Counted from the first letter of the stretch, positions 33,543 through 43,468 are shown. The stretch is 64,000 nucleotides of DNA from Marinobacter sp. F4218 (GCF_019443085.1 NZ_JAHZIL010000004.1:248001-312000), one strand, 5' to 3'. Notes: generated by a model from the sequence alone, not told the origin. Numbers and translations are program-made.

Positions 33543-34109
33543 TCAAATCCGCTCAAGCGTAACTGAAACAGGTCGGCACACCGTGTTGCATACAGGAGAG
33601 TGGTTCTTGGCGAACGACAGCAGATCATCCAGCTCTTCCTCACTGCAGTCAGCTTCGATGTCCATCAGGATGCGGATGCTCTCGTAACCAACCGTGGCGT
33701 CGTCGTTCAGCGCCAGCAATCCTTCCAGGTTGATATTGCCTGACAGTCTGGTCGACAAATTCCTGATCGTAATACCCCGCGCGGCTGCATGCAGAACGGT
33801 AGTGGTGGTGACGCAGCCAGCCAGCGCATGCAGCAGGAATTCCACCGGATTCGCTCCTTCGTTGTTGCCCAGCAGGACCGGTGGCTCACCGTTTGTGAAG
33901 ACGAAGTCTTCAGCGCGGGAGTCGTCTTCGGCGCCAGCGCCGTAGAAGCCGCGAATCGTGGAGCGGTTTTCACCGCCGTTCACCCATTGGTTGCTTGCCC
34001 GAAACTCGAACTGCGCGAGGCTCGGATTGTTCTTGAGGGCTTCAACTGTCTGCCCCATCTGAACCAGGTCGAGGCCATTTCGGCTTTGGATATCTACTTG
34101 TGCGTTCAT
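33543..34109 (-). CDS. OsmC family protein
   Basis: The 188-residue protein starts at one of two adjacent ATG codons (34109 chosen from its spacing to AAGGTGA). The OsmC fold is recognisable from EPPVLLGNNEGANPVEFLLHALAGCVTTTTVLHAAARG, where the CVTTT cysteine is the first peroxidatic position, and from NHSPVCNTVCRPVSV with the second cysteine. Members reduce organic peroxides or handle sulfur species. It is divergent from a GlxA-type regulator gene, which may control it. Confidence 0.88.
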   Translation of the reverse strand: MNAQVDIQSRNGLDLVQMGQTVEALKNNPSLAQFEFRASNQWVNGGENRSTIRGFYGAGAEDDSRAEDFVFTNGEPPVLLGNNEGANPVEFLLHALAGCVTTTTVLHAAARGITIRNLSTRLSGNINLEGLLALNDDATVGYESIRILMDIEADCSEEELDDLLSFAKNHSPVCNTVCRPVSVTLERI

Positions 34110-34265
34110 CATTCTCACCTTGCTTCATCGTCTACAGGGACCCGGGAACCGGGAGACGCTTTGTGTGGCGTCTGGGTATAAAGTAAGGCAAGACGGCGGA
34201 CACTCTCAGATGGATATCTGACAAAAAGGGGGCATTCGTGCCACCAATTTAAGGGGGAATGAAAT

Positions 34266-35297
34266 ATGTCATGCCGGCAGAAAAAAGTTCTCATTCTGGC
34301 GCTGCCAGAAACGGCGGGGTCGGCGCTGTATGGAATGGTCGATGTGCTAATGTCGACAGGCAATATATGGCAAACGCTGGTGGGCGATGCGAGTCCATCC
34401 CAACCCTTTGATGTTCAGATTGTTTCCATCGAGACCAAGCCATTTTATTGCGGCCACGGGATACCGGTTCAGCCGGCTTATGCCATCACTGACGAGCCCG
34501 ATGCGGATATCCTGATCCTCCCGGAGATCTGGCTCGGTCCCCATGAAGAGATTCGTGGTCGCTATGACGCGCTCATGGAGTGGGTCAACGTCAGGTTCCG
34601 CTCGGGTACCACGATCTATTCCGCCTGCTCCGGGTCGGTGTTATTGGCCGAGAGCGGATTACTGGATAACTGCGAGGCCACTTCTCACTGGGGATATCAA
34701 GAGCTGTTTCGCACTCACTATCCGAAGGTGCATTTCAGGCCGGAGACGAACCTGGTTTACGCCCATCCCGGTGGCCGGCTGGTGACGGCAGGCGGAACCA
34801 CGTCGTGGCATGACCTGGCACTGCATATCATTGCCCGCCACGTGGGCATCGGCGAAGCACTGCGGATTGCCAAGGTCTACCTGCTCAAATGGCATGACGA
34901 GGGCCAGCTTCCATTCACGGGTCTGGTCCGACAGACGCATCATGCCGACTCGGCGGTGCGCAGGTGCGAGGAGTGGCTGAAGGAGCATTGCCGGGATCCC
35001 GCGGCCATTCCCCGGCTGATAGAGAGCTCCCCCCTGCCCGAGCGAACGCTCAAGCGGCGCTTCAAGGCTGCCACTGGCTCCTCGATGATCGAGTACCTGC
35101 AGAACCTTCGCATCGAAGCGGCCAAGCGGTTATTGGAGGAGGGAAAGCTGTCTGTAGAAGAAGTGAGCCTGGAGTCCGGCTATGAGGATGTGTCCTTCTT
35201 TCGCCGCTTGTTCAAGCGCCTGACGGGCCTGACGCCGGGCGAGTACCGACGCCTGTTTCGACCTCTGATCGAAGAGGCGGTTGGCCGCCTGATTTGA
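34266..35297 (+). CDS. GlxA-type AraC regulator (DJ-1/PfpI domain plus HTH)
   Basis: The 343-residue protein has an N-terminal DJ-1/PfpI-like domain (KVLILALPETAGSALYGMVDVL, DADILILPEIWLG, TIYSACSGSVLLAESGLLD, with the nucleophile-elbow Cys in SACSGS) and a C-terminal AraC pair of helix-turn-helices (SPLPERTLKRRFKAATGSSMIEYLQNLRIEAAKRLLEEG and LESGYEDVSFFRRLFKRLTGLTPGEYRR). Ligand and targets are unknown. It is divergent from osmC with a 156-base gap. Confidence 0.9.
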   Translation: MSCRQKKVLILALPETAGSALYGMVDVLMSTGNIWQTLVGDASPSQPFDVQIVSIETKPFYCGHGIPVQPAYAITDEPDADILILPEIWLGPHEEIRGRYDALMEWVNVRFRSGTTIYSACSGSVLLAESGLLDNCEATSHWGYQELFRTHYPKVHFRPETNLVYAHPGGRLVTAGGTTSWHDLALHIIARHVGIGEALRIAKVYLLKWHDEGQLPFTGLVRQTHHADSAVRRCEEWLKEHCRDPAAIPRLIESSPLPERTLKRRFKAATGSSMIEYLQNLRIEAAKRLLEEGKLSVEEVSLESGYEDVSFFRRLFKRLTGLTPGEYRRLFRPLIEEAVGRLI

Positions 35298-35416
35298 CTG
35301 GCGCCCGGCACGGCGGACTTATCGTCGTGCTTCGAGTAACGCCGTTTCCATTTCACAGACCCCAATGGGAATGAGTATGCTGTGTGGTCAGACACATAGG
35401 CACAGGAAAGCTATCC

Positions 35417-35746
35417 ATGAAAAAAGCAGCAGGTCTGGCCGCTTGTCTCGCCCTCGTCAGCCTCAATGGCTGGTCCGGGGAGATCGATTATGACAAGCGC
35501 AATATGCATATTTTCTGCGCATCCCACTTGTCGTTGATCAGCGAATCACTTGACGACAACGGCGATCAGCAGCAGGCGCTGATGATGTTGTCCAACCGGC
35601 ACCGAAAGGAAGCGAGAAAACTGGGAGCCACCCGACAGCACTTTGACGATGTAGGCGGGTACCTGAACAAGGTGCGCCGCAACCACGAGCAGAAATGGAG
35701 CCGGCTTACCGCCCAGAGCAAGCGGGTTTGCCTGCCGAATTCCTGA
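35417..35746 (+). CDS. Small exported protein of unknown function
   Basis: The 109-residue protein starts at ATG 35417 after AGGAAAG and has a signal peptide ending near NGWSGEID. The mature part is helical, with two cysteines (HIFCASHL and SKRVCLP) that could form a disulfide, and charged segments (NRHRKEARKLG). No family is recognised. Its stop overlaps the next start by one base (TGATG), so it is co-translated with the DUF3175 gene. Confidence 0.75.
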   Translation: MKKAAGLAACLALVSLNGWSGEIDYDKRNMHIFCASHLSLISESLDDNGDQQQALMMLSNRHRKEARKLGATRQHFDDVGGYLNKVRRNHEQKWSRLTAQSKRVCLPNS

Positions 35747-36048
35747 TGACGAAACCGATGAAGGACACGGAACACTGGTCGCAGAAGGTGACGCAATCCA
35801 GCGACGCGCTGGATCTTGAGCACGGGGTGTTTTCCCTGGAGGATCCCCGGGACATTGCCCGTTCGCTGAAACAGTCGGCGGAAAACAGCACCCGTCGCAA
35901 GTCTGATCCCTACCGCTCAGCGATGTCGATGCTGACGTTCTACATCAACCGTGCCGGCAAACAGCTCGCGCCCGAACAGCGCGAGCGTCTGGAAGCCGCC
36001 AAGGACGAGTTGCGGGCGCTGTTCGGGAAACCACGGAAACGTCAGTGA
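35746..36048 (+). CDS. DUF3175 family protein
   Basis: The 100-residue protein carries the DUF3175 pattern: HWSQKVTQSSDALDLEHGVFSLEDPRDIARSLKQSAE, then RRKSDPYRSAMSMLTFYINRAGKQL and a helical end with lysine and arginine. The family is small and basic with no known function. The ATG is fixed by overlap with the previous stop. Confidence 0.88.
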   Translation: MTKPMKDTEHWSQKVTQSSDALDLEHGVFSLEDPRDIARSLKQSAENSTRRKSDPYRSAMSMLTFYINRAGKQLAPEQRERLEAAKDELRALFGKPRKRQ

Positions 36049-36134
36049 CAATGGCCACTGGCGACAACCAGCCCCAACCAGATACTTAGTCCGGTCCAGG
36101 AATTGATGGTTGTCTGCACCTGATCAAGTGACAT
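36042..36134 (-). CDS. Candidate 30-residue small protein with strong ribosome site
   Basis: A short reading frame begins at ATG (complement of 36132-36134) six to seven bases after GGGAGGT, an excellent ribosome site. The peptide MSLDQVQTTINSWTGLSIWL continues with GLVVASGHCH, so its second half could be a short membrane helix. It overlaps the last bases of the convergent DUF3175 gene. Translation is not proven, and short frames with a good ribosome site do occur by chance. Confidence 0.35.
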   Translation of the reverse strand: MSLDQVQTTINSWTGLSIWLGLVVASGHCH

Positions 36135-36215
36135 CCCTGACCTCCCGTTGAGTTCAGATTTGCCACCACAGCGTAGGAGGTAACAGCACTATCCGCCAAC
36201 CCGCGGAGCTGATTC

Positions 36216-36240
36216 GAGGGCACGAACGGGCCGTGCCCTC
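36216..36240 (-). terminator. Hairpin downstream of mmsB
   Basis: GAGGGCACG (36216-36224) and CGTGCCCTC (36232-36240) form a perfect nine-base stem just past the mmsB stop. No clear T run follows. Confidence 0.6.
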
Positions 36241-36246
36241 TTGGTC

Positions 36247-37134
36247 TTACTCCGGCTTGTACAGCCGCTGGATGCTTGAGAAATCCAGGCCGCCGTTGCC
36301 CTGCCCCGCGTGAATCTCGAAGAGGTTGCGGGCCAGGGAGCCCATAGGAATCGAGGCGTGGTTTTTCACCGCGTTGTCAAAGGCCAGGCCGAGGTCCTTG
36401 TTCATCAGGTTCACCAGGAAGCCGCCCTCATAATTGCGGGATGCAGGCGCCGCTTCCATCACACCCGGCCACGGGTTGTAGACGTTCAGGGCCCAGTTGC
36501 CGCCAGAGCTCTGCTTCATGATTTCCGAAAGCACGGCCGGATCCAGGCCATTCTTCACGCCGAGGGCCAGGGCTTCACTCGTGCCCGCCATCAGGATCGC
36601 CAGCAGCATGTTGTTGCAGATCTTCGCGACCTGGCCGGAACCGTGGGGGCCAGCGTGGAAGATGTTCTTACCCATAGCATCCAGGATCGGCTTGGCCTTG
36701 TTGAAGGTTTCCTCCGCACCGCCGCAGATGAAGGTCAGGGTACCGGCCTTGGCGCCACCGACACCGCCGGAGACCGGCGCATCCAGGAATGGAATGTTCC
36801 GGGCGGTGGCTTCCTCAGCGACACCGCGGGCCGTTTCCGGCGCGATGGTGGAGGAATCAATCACCAGAGTGCCCTCGGGCAGCTTGGCCAGCAGGCCGTC
36901 TTCGCCGAGATAGACCGCTTCCACGTGTTGCCCCGCGGGCAGCATGGTGATCACACATTCCGCGCCCTTCGCGGCCTCATGGGCGGTCTCTGCCGTCTTC
37001 GCGCCTTCGGCTACCAGCGCCTGCACGGCGTCTTTAGACAGGTCGAACACGGTCACGTCGTGACCGGCCTTCACCAGGTTGCTGGCCATGGGACCGCCCA
37101 TGTTGCCAAGGCCAATAAATGTAATCGTTGCCAT
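36247..37134 (-). CDS. mmsB: 3-hydroxyisobutyrate dehydrogenase
   Basis: The 295-residue enzyme has the beta-hydroxyacid dehydrogenase motifs: FIGLGNMGGPMASNLVKAGHDVTVFD (NAD site), FLDAPVSGGVGGAKAGTLTFICGG (substrate loop), GSGQVAKICNNMLLA with the catalytic lysine, and KDLGLAFDNA. It oxidises 3-hydroxyisobutyrate to methylmalonate semialdehyde in valine degradation. It is the last gene of the leftward mms operon and its product feeds MmsA. Confidence 0.95.
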   Translation of the reverse strand: MATITFIGLGNMGGPMASNLVKAGHDVTVFDLSKDAVQALVAEGAKTAETAHEAAKGAECVITMLPAGQHVEAVYLGEDGLLAKLPEGTLVIDSSTIAPETARGVAEEATARNIPFLDAPVSGGVGGAKAGTLTFICGGAEETFNKAKPILDAMGKNIFHAGPHGSGQVAKICNNMLLAILMAGTSEALALGVKNGLDPAVLSEIMKQSSGGNWALNVYNPWPGVMEAAPASRNYEGGFLVNLMNKDLGLAFDNAVKNHASIPMGSLARNLFEIHAGQGNGGLDFSSIQRLYKPE

Positions 37135-37194
37135 ATCTCTTCCCCTTATTGTTCTAATCGATTGAGTGGGCCACCGGTGCCGGTGGCCGTTTGG

Positions 37195-38268
37195 CTATGG
37201 TTTGAAAAAATCGTCGATCCAGGCACTGTCCATTTCCGCCAGGGAGGCGTAGCGCCACCGTGGCTGCTGGTCCTTATCGATCAGCAGCGCCCGGATACCC
37301 TCGGCGAACTCGCCCTTACTCAGGCACTTCTGTGACAACACCAGCTCCTTGTCGAGAACCTCCTTGAGGCCATCGTGCTTGCAGTTGTGCAGATGGTGCC
37401 AGACCAGGGTCAGAGAGGTTGGTGAAGCGGACGCCAGGGACTTTGTCGCCTTGGCCACCCAACCGTCACCACCGGATAGTTCCTTCAGCTGGCTGACCAC
37501 GGCCACCAGCGAATCGGCGTCGGTTACCCGGTTGATCTCGTCAAAATGGGTACGAACCGGCGATTCCGGCATGGCCTCGGCGCTCTGCTGTTCAAACTGT
37601 CTCAGTACGCTTCCAACCACGGCGTGGGCATCCTCGCCCTGCCATTTGCGTTGCCGGAGTTCGGTGACCACACCAGCCTTGAGTTCATGCTTGATAAAGC
37701 GGTCCGCAAGCCCCGTGAACAGCGCATCGGCACCGTTCATCCGGGCGCCAGTCAAGCCCAGGAACAGGCCTGTTCGACCGGGGGTCCGGTTGAGGAACCA
37801 GCCCGCCGCCACATCCGGATACAGACCAATGGTGATCTCAGGCATGGCCAGCTTCGAGCTTTCGGTCACAACGCGGTGGGACGCGCCCTCGAGAATACCC
37901 ATGCCGCCACCCATCACGATGCCATGTCCCCAGCACACAACAGGCTTTGGAAAGGTATGGATGAGGTAATCCAGCTCGTATTCCTCGGTGAAGAACGCTT
38001 CCCCCTCACTCGCGCCCTGAGGCTCGGTCATGCTGCGGTACAGGGCCACGATGTCGCCACCGGCACAGAACGCCTTGTCGCCTTCGGCTTCCAGCCAGAC
38101 CGCGCGGATACGGTCATCCTCCGCCCAGCGTTTGAGCTGCGGCGTCAGCAGTCGGATCATTTCCAGCGAGAGGGAATTCAGGGCCTTGGGCGTATTCAAT
38201 CGCGCCACGGCAATCAGCGCATCGTCGCCGGTTGTCCACTCTTCAAAAACGATGGGTTGGTCACTCAT
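37195..38268 (-). CDS. 3-hydroxyisobutyryl-CoA hydrolase
   Basis: The 357-residue protein is a crotonase-fold enzyme with the hydrolase-type sequence GDKAFCAGGDIVALY and HGIVMGGGMGILEGASHRVVTESSKLAMPEITIGLYPDVAAGWFLNRTPG, where the glutamate and aspartate pair marks the HIBYL-CoA hydrolase branch. The long C-terminal part (about 150 residues beyond crotonases) fits. ATG 38268 was chosen, after AAGGAAATGTT. It frees 3-hydroxyisobutyrate for MmsB. Confidence 0.92.
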   Translation of the reverse strand: MSDQPIVFEEWTTGDDALIAVARLNTPKALNSLSLEMIRLLTPQLKRWAEDDRIRAVWLEAEGDKAFCAGGDIVALYRSMTEPQGASEGEAFFTEEYELDYLIHTFPKPVVCWGHGIVMGGGMGILEGASHRVVTESSKLAMPEITIGLYPDVAAGWFLNRTPGRTGLFLGLTGARMNGADALFTGLADRFIKHELKAGVVTELRQRKWQGEDAHAVVGSVLRQFEQQSAEAMPESPVRTHFDEINRVTDADSLVAVVSQLKELSGGDGWVAKATKSLASASPTSLTLVWHHLHNCKHDGLKEVLDKELVLSQKCLSKGEFAEGIRALLIDKDQQPRWRYASLAEMDSAWIDDFFKP

Positions 38269-38302
38269 AACATTTCCTTCAACCGTTGCACTGCCTCGGG
38301 TT

Positions 38303-39082
38303 TCAGCGGTTTTTCCATTCCGGTGCGCGTTTGTCGAGGAACGCGTTGACGCCTTCCTTCTGATCTTCGGTGGAGAACAGTTCCACGAAGAGCTCACGCT
38401 CCATGCGCCAGCCATCTTCGTGGCTGCGGCCATCCCGCGCGCTCATCACCAGGGTCTTGCAGCGGGCGGTGGAAGACGGGCTCTGCTTGCAGGCCATTTC
38501 CGCCAGCTCCAGCGCTTTCTCAAGGCTCTTGCCGGAAGGCACAACCTCTTCCACCAGGCCAATCTGCAGGGCCTTGTCCGCCTTGACGCGCTCGCCACAC
38601 AGGATCATGCGCTTGGCCCAGCCCTCACCCACCAGCCAGGGAAGGTTCTGGGTGCCACCCGCGCACGGCAGCAGGCCAACACCGGCTTCAGGCAGGGCCA
38701 TCTGGGCGTGCTCTTCCGCGATACGGATATCGCACGCCATCGCACATTCCAGGCCGCCGCCCATCGCGTAGCCGTTCACCGCCGCGATCGACACGCCGCG
38801 GAAATCGCTGAGTGTGGCAAACGCCTCACCGAACAACTGGGCCATCTCATTGGCCCGGGCCTTGTCGCCGTCGGCAAAGGTTTTCAGGTCGGCGCCGGCG
38901 GAGAAGAATTTTTCACCCTGGCCGGTCACTACCAGCGCGAAGATGTTCCGGTCCGCGTTCAGTTCACGGATGGTCTCTCTCAGAGCCGGCAGGGATTCCG
39001 CCGTCCAGGTATTGGCCGGCGGATTATTGATGGTCAGTACCGCAATGTGTCCGCGTTTTTCGAGCTGAATCAGATCGCTCAT
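38303..39082 (-). CDS. Enoyl-CoA hydratase (probable methacrylyl-CoA hydratase)
   Basis: The 259-residue crotonase family protein has FFSAGADLKTFADGD (oxyanion region) and NGYAMGGGLECAMACDIRIAEEHAQMALPEAGVGLLPCAGGTQNLPWLVG with the two catalytic glutamates (LEC and PEA). Position between the acyl-CoA dehydrogenase and the hydroxyisobutyryl-CoA hydrolase suggests hydration of methacrylyl-CoA in the valine pathway. Confidence 0.92.
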   Translation of the reverse strand: MSDLIQLEKRGHIAVLTINNPPANTWTAESLPALRETIRELNADRNIFALVVTGQGEKFFSAGADLKTFADGDKARANEMAQLFGEAFATLSDFRGVSIAAVNGYAMGGGLECAMACDIRIAEEHAQMALPEAGVGLLPCAGGTQNLPWLVGEGWAKRMILCGERVKADKALQIGLVEEVVPSGKSLEKALELAEMACKQSPSSTARCKTLVMSARDGRSHEDGWRMERELFVELFSTEDQKEGVNAFLDKRAPEWKNR

Positions 39083-39121
39083 GGTTTTTCTCCCGTTATC
39101 CTTGCGGTGTTCTTGAATTTG

Positions 39122-40288
39122 TTACTGGATCGCTTCGGCCACGCCGTCATCCAGCAGGCGACGAGCCACAATCAGGCGCATGATTTCGTTGGTTCCCTCG
39201 AGAATCTGGTGCACCCGCAGGTCCCGCAGGTATCGCTCCAGCGGGTACTCCCGGATGTAGCCGTAGCCACCGTGCAGCTGCAGCGCGTCGTTCACCACGT
39301 CAAAGCAGGCGTCGGTGGCGAAGCGTTTGGCCATGGCACAGTGCAGGGTTGCTTCCGGATCTGCGCTATCGAGCTTGAAGGCACCCAGCCGCACCATCTG
39401 GCGGGCCGCCACCAGGTTGGTGGCCATGTCGGCGAGCTTGAACTGCAGCGCCTGGAATGCGGCCAGGGGCTTGCCGAACTGTTCGCGCTCGTGCATGTAA
39501 TTCCGGGCTCGCACCAGTGCCGCCTGGGCACCACCGAGGGAACAGGTGGCGATGTTCAGCCGGCCACCGTCCAGCCCTTTCATGGCGATGGCGAAACCGT
39601 CGCCTTCCTCACCTACGCGATTGGAGACGGGGATACGAACGTTATCGAGACTGATCATGCGGGTCGGCTGACTGCGCCAGCCCATTTTTTCTTCATTCTT
39701 GCCGTAGGTGATGCCCTCGGCATCGGCCGGGATCACGAAGGTGGAGATGCCCTTGGAGCCACTGTCCGGCGCTCCGGTACGGGCCATCAGTACCAGGATA
39801 TCGGTACTACCGGCACCGGAAATAAACACCTTGCTGCCGGTTATCACGTAACTGTCTCCGTCACGGACCGCCTTGGTTCGAAGGCTTGCCGCATCGGAAC
39901 CGGCCCCGGGTTCAGTCAGGCAGTAAGACGCCAGCCACTCGCCGCTGGCGAGCTTGGGCACGATCTCCTGCTTCAGGTCATCCGAGGCAAAGCTGGCCAC
40001 CATCCAGGTCGCCATGTTGTGGATGGTCATAAAGGCTGCCGTAGATGGGCAGGCAGCGGCCAACTCTTCGACAATCACCGAGGTATCAAGGCGGGACAGC
40101 CCCATGCCGCCCAGGGATTCCGGCGTATACAGGCCCATAAAGCCCATCTCGCCCGCTTCCTTCATGACGTCGATGGGGAAGATATGCTCGTCGTCCCATT
40201 GTGCCGCGTGGGGCGCCATGGATTTCTCGGCAAAGGCGCGCGCTGCTTCCCGGAACGCCAGCTGGTCTTCGGTCAGATTAAAGTCCAT
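39122..40288 (-). CDS. Acyl-CoA dehydrogenase (probable isobutyryl-CoA dehydrogenase)
   Basis: The 388-residue flavoprotein shows acyl-CoA dehydrogenase motifs: YCLTEPGAGSDAASLRTKA and VFISGAGSTDILVLMA in the middle domain, and the C-terminal LHGGYGYIREYPLERYLRDLRVHQILEGTNEIMRLIVAR with the catalytic glutamate in EGTNE. Context in the valine operon points to isobutyryl-CoA to methacrylyl-CoA. Electrons would pass to ETF. Confidence 0.93.
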   Translation of the reverse strand: MDFNLTEDQLAFREAARAFAEKSMAPHAAQWDDEHIFPIDVMKEAGEMGFMGLYTPESLGGMGLSRLDTSVIVEELAAACPSTAAFMTIHNMATWMVASFASDDLKQEIVPKLASGEWLASYCLTEPGAGSDAASLRTKAVRDGDSYVITGSKVFISGAGSTDILVLMARTGAPDSGSKGISTFVIPADAEGITYGKNEEKMGWRSQPTRMISLDNVRIPVSNRVGEEGDGFAIAMKGLDGGRLNIATCSLGGAQAALVRARNYMHEREQFGKPLAAFQALQFKLADMATNLVAARQMVRLGAFKLDSADPEATLHCAMAKRFATDACFDVVNDALQLHGGYGYIREYPLERYLRDLRVHQILEGTNEIMRLIVARRLLDDGVAEAIQ

Positions 40289-40378
40289 TGAATCACTCCA
40301 GATCTAAGAGGTCGGGCTGAGGTGAAAAAAGGGGGCCGGAAACAGGTTCCGGCCCAACTTACCCCACCTACAACACAC

Positions 40379-41869
40379 TCAACGCAACTGGATAGAGAAG
40401 TTCGCCTCGGTGCTGGCTTCGCTTGAGAACCAGCGCGACGTGACCGTCTTGGTTTCGGTGTAGAAGCGCACAGCCTGCTTGCCGTAGGCGTGCTGGTCAC
40501 CGTAGAAGGAGCCCTTCCAGCCGGTGAACGAGAAGAACGGCAGGGGTACCGGGATGGGAATGTTCACACCCACCTGGCCCACATCGATCTCGTGCTGGAA
40601 GCGACGGGCGCAGCCACCGGAGGAGGTAAAGATCGAGGTGCCGTTGCCGTACGGGCTGTTATTGATCAGCTCGATGGCCTCACCCAGGCTGTCAGTCTCC
40701 ATGCAGGACAGGACCGGGCCGAAGATTTCCTCGTTGTAGATGTCCATCTCGGTGGTCACCCCGGAGAACAGGGTCGGGCCGACCCAGTTGCCGTCAGGCA
40801 GACCGTCCACAGTGCAACCGCGGCCATCCAGCAGCAGCTTCGCGCCCTGCGCTTCGCCGGTGGCAATCAGGGACTCAACGCGGTCCTTGGCCTTGGCGCT
40901 GATGATCGGCCCATAGCTGGCACCGGCGTCGTCCCAGGCGCCCGGACGGACCTTGGCCATGGCTTCCTTCAGTTCCGGAATCCACTGCTGGGCCTCGCCC
41001 ACGAAGACTGCAACGGAAATCGCCATGCAGCGCTGACCGGCAGCACCCACAGAAGCACCAACCAGGGCGTTGATCACCTGCTGCTTGTCCGCATCCGGCA
41101 TGATCACCATGTGGTTCTTGGCGCCAGCGAAGCTCTGAACACGCTTCATGTTGCGGGTACCGGTCTCGTAAATGTAACGGCCGACCGGCACGGAGCCAAC
41201 GAAGGAAATCGCGCGAATGGCGGGATCGGTCAGCAGCTTGTCGACCTGCTCTTTGCCGCCATGAACAACCTGCAGTACGCCTTTGGGCGCACCGGCCTCC
41301 TCGAACAGTTCAGCCAGACGCATTGGTGTCAGCGGATCCTGTTCGGACGGCTTCAGGATAAAGGTGTTGCCGCAGGCAATCGCCATCGGGAACATCCACA
41401 GGGGAATCATGGCCGGGAAGTTGAACGGGGTGATACCGGCGCACACGCCCAGCGGCTGGATCCAGGAGTGGGTGTCCACTTCCCGTGCCACGTTCTCAAC
41501 GGTTTCGCCCATCATCAGCGAGCCCACGTTGGCGGCATGCTCGACCACCTCGATACCGCGCCAGACGTCACCCTTGGCGTCTTCAAAGGTCTTGCCGGTT
41601 TCCTGGGACAGGATTTCGGCAATTTCGTCGTGGTGCTTTTTCAGCAGCGCCTGGTAGCGCAGCATGACCCGGGCGCGCTCGGACACAGGTGTTTCTTTCC
41701 AGGTCTTGAACACTTCACCAGCGTACTTGATGGCCTGGTCCATTTCCGAATGGGTGGTGCACGGAGCCTTGGCGATCACTTCGTTGGTGGCGGGGTCGGT
41801 GACATCGATCCATTCATGGGTCTGGCTCTGGATGAATTCACCGGCAAGGTACAGAGGTACATTTTTCAT
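40379..41869 (-). CDS. mmsA: CoA-acylating methylmalonate-semialdehyde dehydrogenase
   Basis: The 496-residue enzyme starts at ATG 41869 ([15 protein letters not shown]). Motifs match Mms[60 protein letters not shown], and [17 protein letters not shown] with the catalytic cysteine. It converts methylmalonate semialdehyde to propionyl-CoA, NADH and CO2. First gene of the operon; divergent mmsR lies 120 bases away. Longer in-frame starts up to 42199 overlap mmsR and are unlikely. Confidence 0.95.
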   Translation of the reverse strand: MKNVPLYLAGEFIQSQTHEWIDVTDPATNEVIAKAPCTTHSEMDQAIKYAGEVFKTWKETPVSERARVMLRYQALLKKHHDEIAEILSQETGKTFEDAKGDVWRGIEVVEHAANVGSLMMGETVENVAREVDTHSWIQPLGVCAGITPFNFPAMIPLWMFPMAIACGNTFILKPSEQDPLTPMRLAELFEEAGAPKGVLQVVHGGKEQVDKLLTDPAIRAISFVGSVPVGRYIYETGTRNMKRVQSFAGAKNHMVIMPDADKQQVINALVGASVGAAGQRCMAISVAVFVGEAQQWIPELKEAMAKVRPGAWDDAGASYGPIISAKAKDRVESLIATGEAQGAKLLLDGRGCTVDGLPDGNWVGPTLFSGVTTEMDIYNEEIFGPVLSCMETDSLGEAIELINNSPYGNGTSIFTSSGGCARRFQHEIDVGQVGVNIPIPVPLPFFSFTGWKGSFYGDQHAYGKQAVRFYTETKTVTSRWFSSEASTEANFSIQLR

Positions 41870-41989
41870 AGCGAAATCCCTGTTTGTTGTTATGAGGGAA
41901 GCAAGCCGAAAACCGTGAGGTTCCGACCACGAATGCAAAAAGACTAGCACGGGGTGTGCGGGAAGGTGATTGACTAAATTTCGCTCTTG

Positions 41990-42907
41990 ATGGACTATCT
42001 TTCGATTACCCACAAAACCAGCGACACCGTAATGACACAAACCTCGCAGTGGCCGGTACCAGAGGACAGCGTTCGCTATGTGGTACCGGCTCCGATTATC
42101 CGGCTGCTCTCCAGTCACCCGCTGACCCGTGACCTGTATCCCCTGGCATTCGGGCACTATCGCCGGGCGGTGGGGCATCACATGCACCGGGAGCACCACA
42201 GCGACAATCTTATGATTTACTGCACCGAGGGCAAGGCGTTCCTGAATGTGCTGGGCGAACCCTATACGGTAGAGCCCGGCGACTTGCTGCTGCTACCGGC
42301 CGGCGCCCACCACCGTTACACCGCCGATCCGGCCAACCCATGGACAATCCATTGGGTACATTACACCGGCCCCCTGGCTGAGGAATTCCGGAATTACATG
42401 GGCTTCTCCGGTACGACCAGGATCCGCCACCTGGGGCGCCAGCCCCGGCTGCTGGTGGACTTTAACGGGTTGCTGTCGGTGCGCCAGACCGGCTTCCGGG
42501 CCCGGGGCCTGATCCATGCCGCAAATCGCCTGCGCCAGTTAATGGCGGCCGTCCCCCTCAATGCGGACGAGACGAGCCACGAACACAAGGCTGAGCTGGA
42601 CACCATCCATAACTACATGCGGGAACATCTGGACGAACGCATTTCCCTGGACCAACTGGCCGATCTCGCGGGCCTGTCTCCGGCCCATTTCGCAACGCGA
42701 TACCGGGAACAGACCGGCACCTCGCCCATCCAGCATTTCCTGCACCTGAAAGTGGAACGGGCCTGCCAGATGCTGGACACCACCGAGCTCAGTTTTGCCG
42801 ACATAAGCCGCCGCCTTGGCTACGACGACGCCTATTATTTTTCCCGGTTGTTCAAGAAGGTAATGGGACAGTCGCCGCGGGATTACCGGCACACGGCCCG
42901 GCACTGA
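41990..42907 (+). CDS. mmsR: AraC-family activator of the mms operon
   Basis: The roughly 305-residue protein has an N-terminal AraC cupin domain ([45 protein letters not shown], then [11 protein letters not shown]) and a C-terminal helix-turn-helix pair ([45 protein letters not shown] and [31 protein letters not shown]). It is divergent from mmsA as MmsR is in Pseudomonas, where it activates the operon. The start is uncertain: ATG 41990 or ATG 42032 ([12 protein letters not shown]); neither has a strong ribosome site. Confidence 0.9.
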   Translation: MDYLSITHKTSDTVMTQTSQWPVPEDSVRYVVPAPIIRLLSSHPLTRDLYPLAFGHYRRAVGHHMHREHHSDNLMIYCTEGKAFLNVLGEPYTVEPGDLLLLPAGAHHRYTADPANPWTIHWVHYTGPLAEEFRNYMGFSGTTRIRHLGRQPRLLVDFNGLLSVRQTGFRARGLIHAANRLRQLMAAVPLNADETSHEHKAELDTIHNYMREHLDERISLDQLADLAGLSPAHFATRYREQTGTSPIQHFLHLKVERACQMLDTTELSFADISRRLGYDDAYYFSRLFKKVMGQSPRDYRHTARH

Positions 42908-43012
42908 ACCGCGCGATTCAGGCCAGAGTCGCATCTGTCCATTACTGCGACTTTTGTTTGAACAATCAAACGGATACCCTTGGGCGACATAACGCATAAC
43001 AAGAGTAAGCCC

Positions 43013-43441
43013 ATGGCCATGTATACCATTGAAATCAAGGAAACATTTGAAGTGCCCCGCGACCGGGTTTTTGCCCTGTTTGCCGATCACCACCGCTTCG
43101 GCAAACTGCTCGGAGCGCCAATCAAGCGAATAAAGGACAGCGATCAGGCCGACCCCAACGGCATTGGTTCCGTCCGCAAGATCGGCATTGGACCCTTAGG
43201 CCTGAAGGAAACCGTGCTCAATTTCGAGCCGGATACGTTGATCGAATACACCATTACCAGCATGAGCCCGATCAGGAATCACATCGGCCGAATCCTTTTC
43301 GAGGACACCCCCGAGGGCCATACCCGTATCCACTACACTATCTCCTTCGAAGATATCGTGCCCTTTACCGGCAAGGTGGTCAGGAACGCGCTTGAGCAAG
43401 GCATCCGCCGGGGCATCAAACGTGTGCCCGAACTGGCCTGA
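43013..43441 (+). CDS. SRPBCC (START/Bet v 1-like) family protein
   Basis: The 142-residue protein begins MAMYTIEIKETFEVPRDRVFALFADHHRFGKLLGAPIKRI, typical of polyketide-cyclase/SRPBCC proteins, and continues with IGSVRKIGIGPLGLKETVLNFEPDTLIEYTITSMSPI and a long C-terminal helix. The fold encloses a hydrophobic ligand cavity. No enzyme role can be set. It is a single gene followed by an FNR-like box and hairpin that belong to the next gene. Confidence 0.85.
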   Translation: MAMYTIEIKETFEVPRDRVFALFADHHRFGKLLGAPIKRIKDSDQADPNGIGSVRKIGIGPLGLKETVLNFEPDTLIEYTITSMSPIRNHIGRILFEDTPEGHTRIHYTISFEDIVPFTGKVVRNALEQGIRRGIKRVPELA

Positions 43442-43468
43442 GAGCTGTCCGGAAATACAAAACCTTAC

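Noticed and set aside
38030..40291. A 753-codon open frame on the plus strand
   Set aside because: It is antisense to the enoyl-CoA hydratase, acyl-CoA dehydrogenase and hydrolase genes, which have clear family motifs. Long antisense frames are expected in GC-rich genes; its translation has no recognisable domain.
40490..41947. A 485-codon open frame on the plus strand
   Set aside because: It is antisense to mmsA across nearly its whole length, and mmsA has an intact active site.
41870..42199. A longer start for mmsA
   Set aside because: The extra 110 codons would overlap the divergent mmsR gene and do not resemble any aldehyde dehydrogenase N-terminus; [13 protein letters not shown] is the family start.
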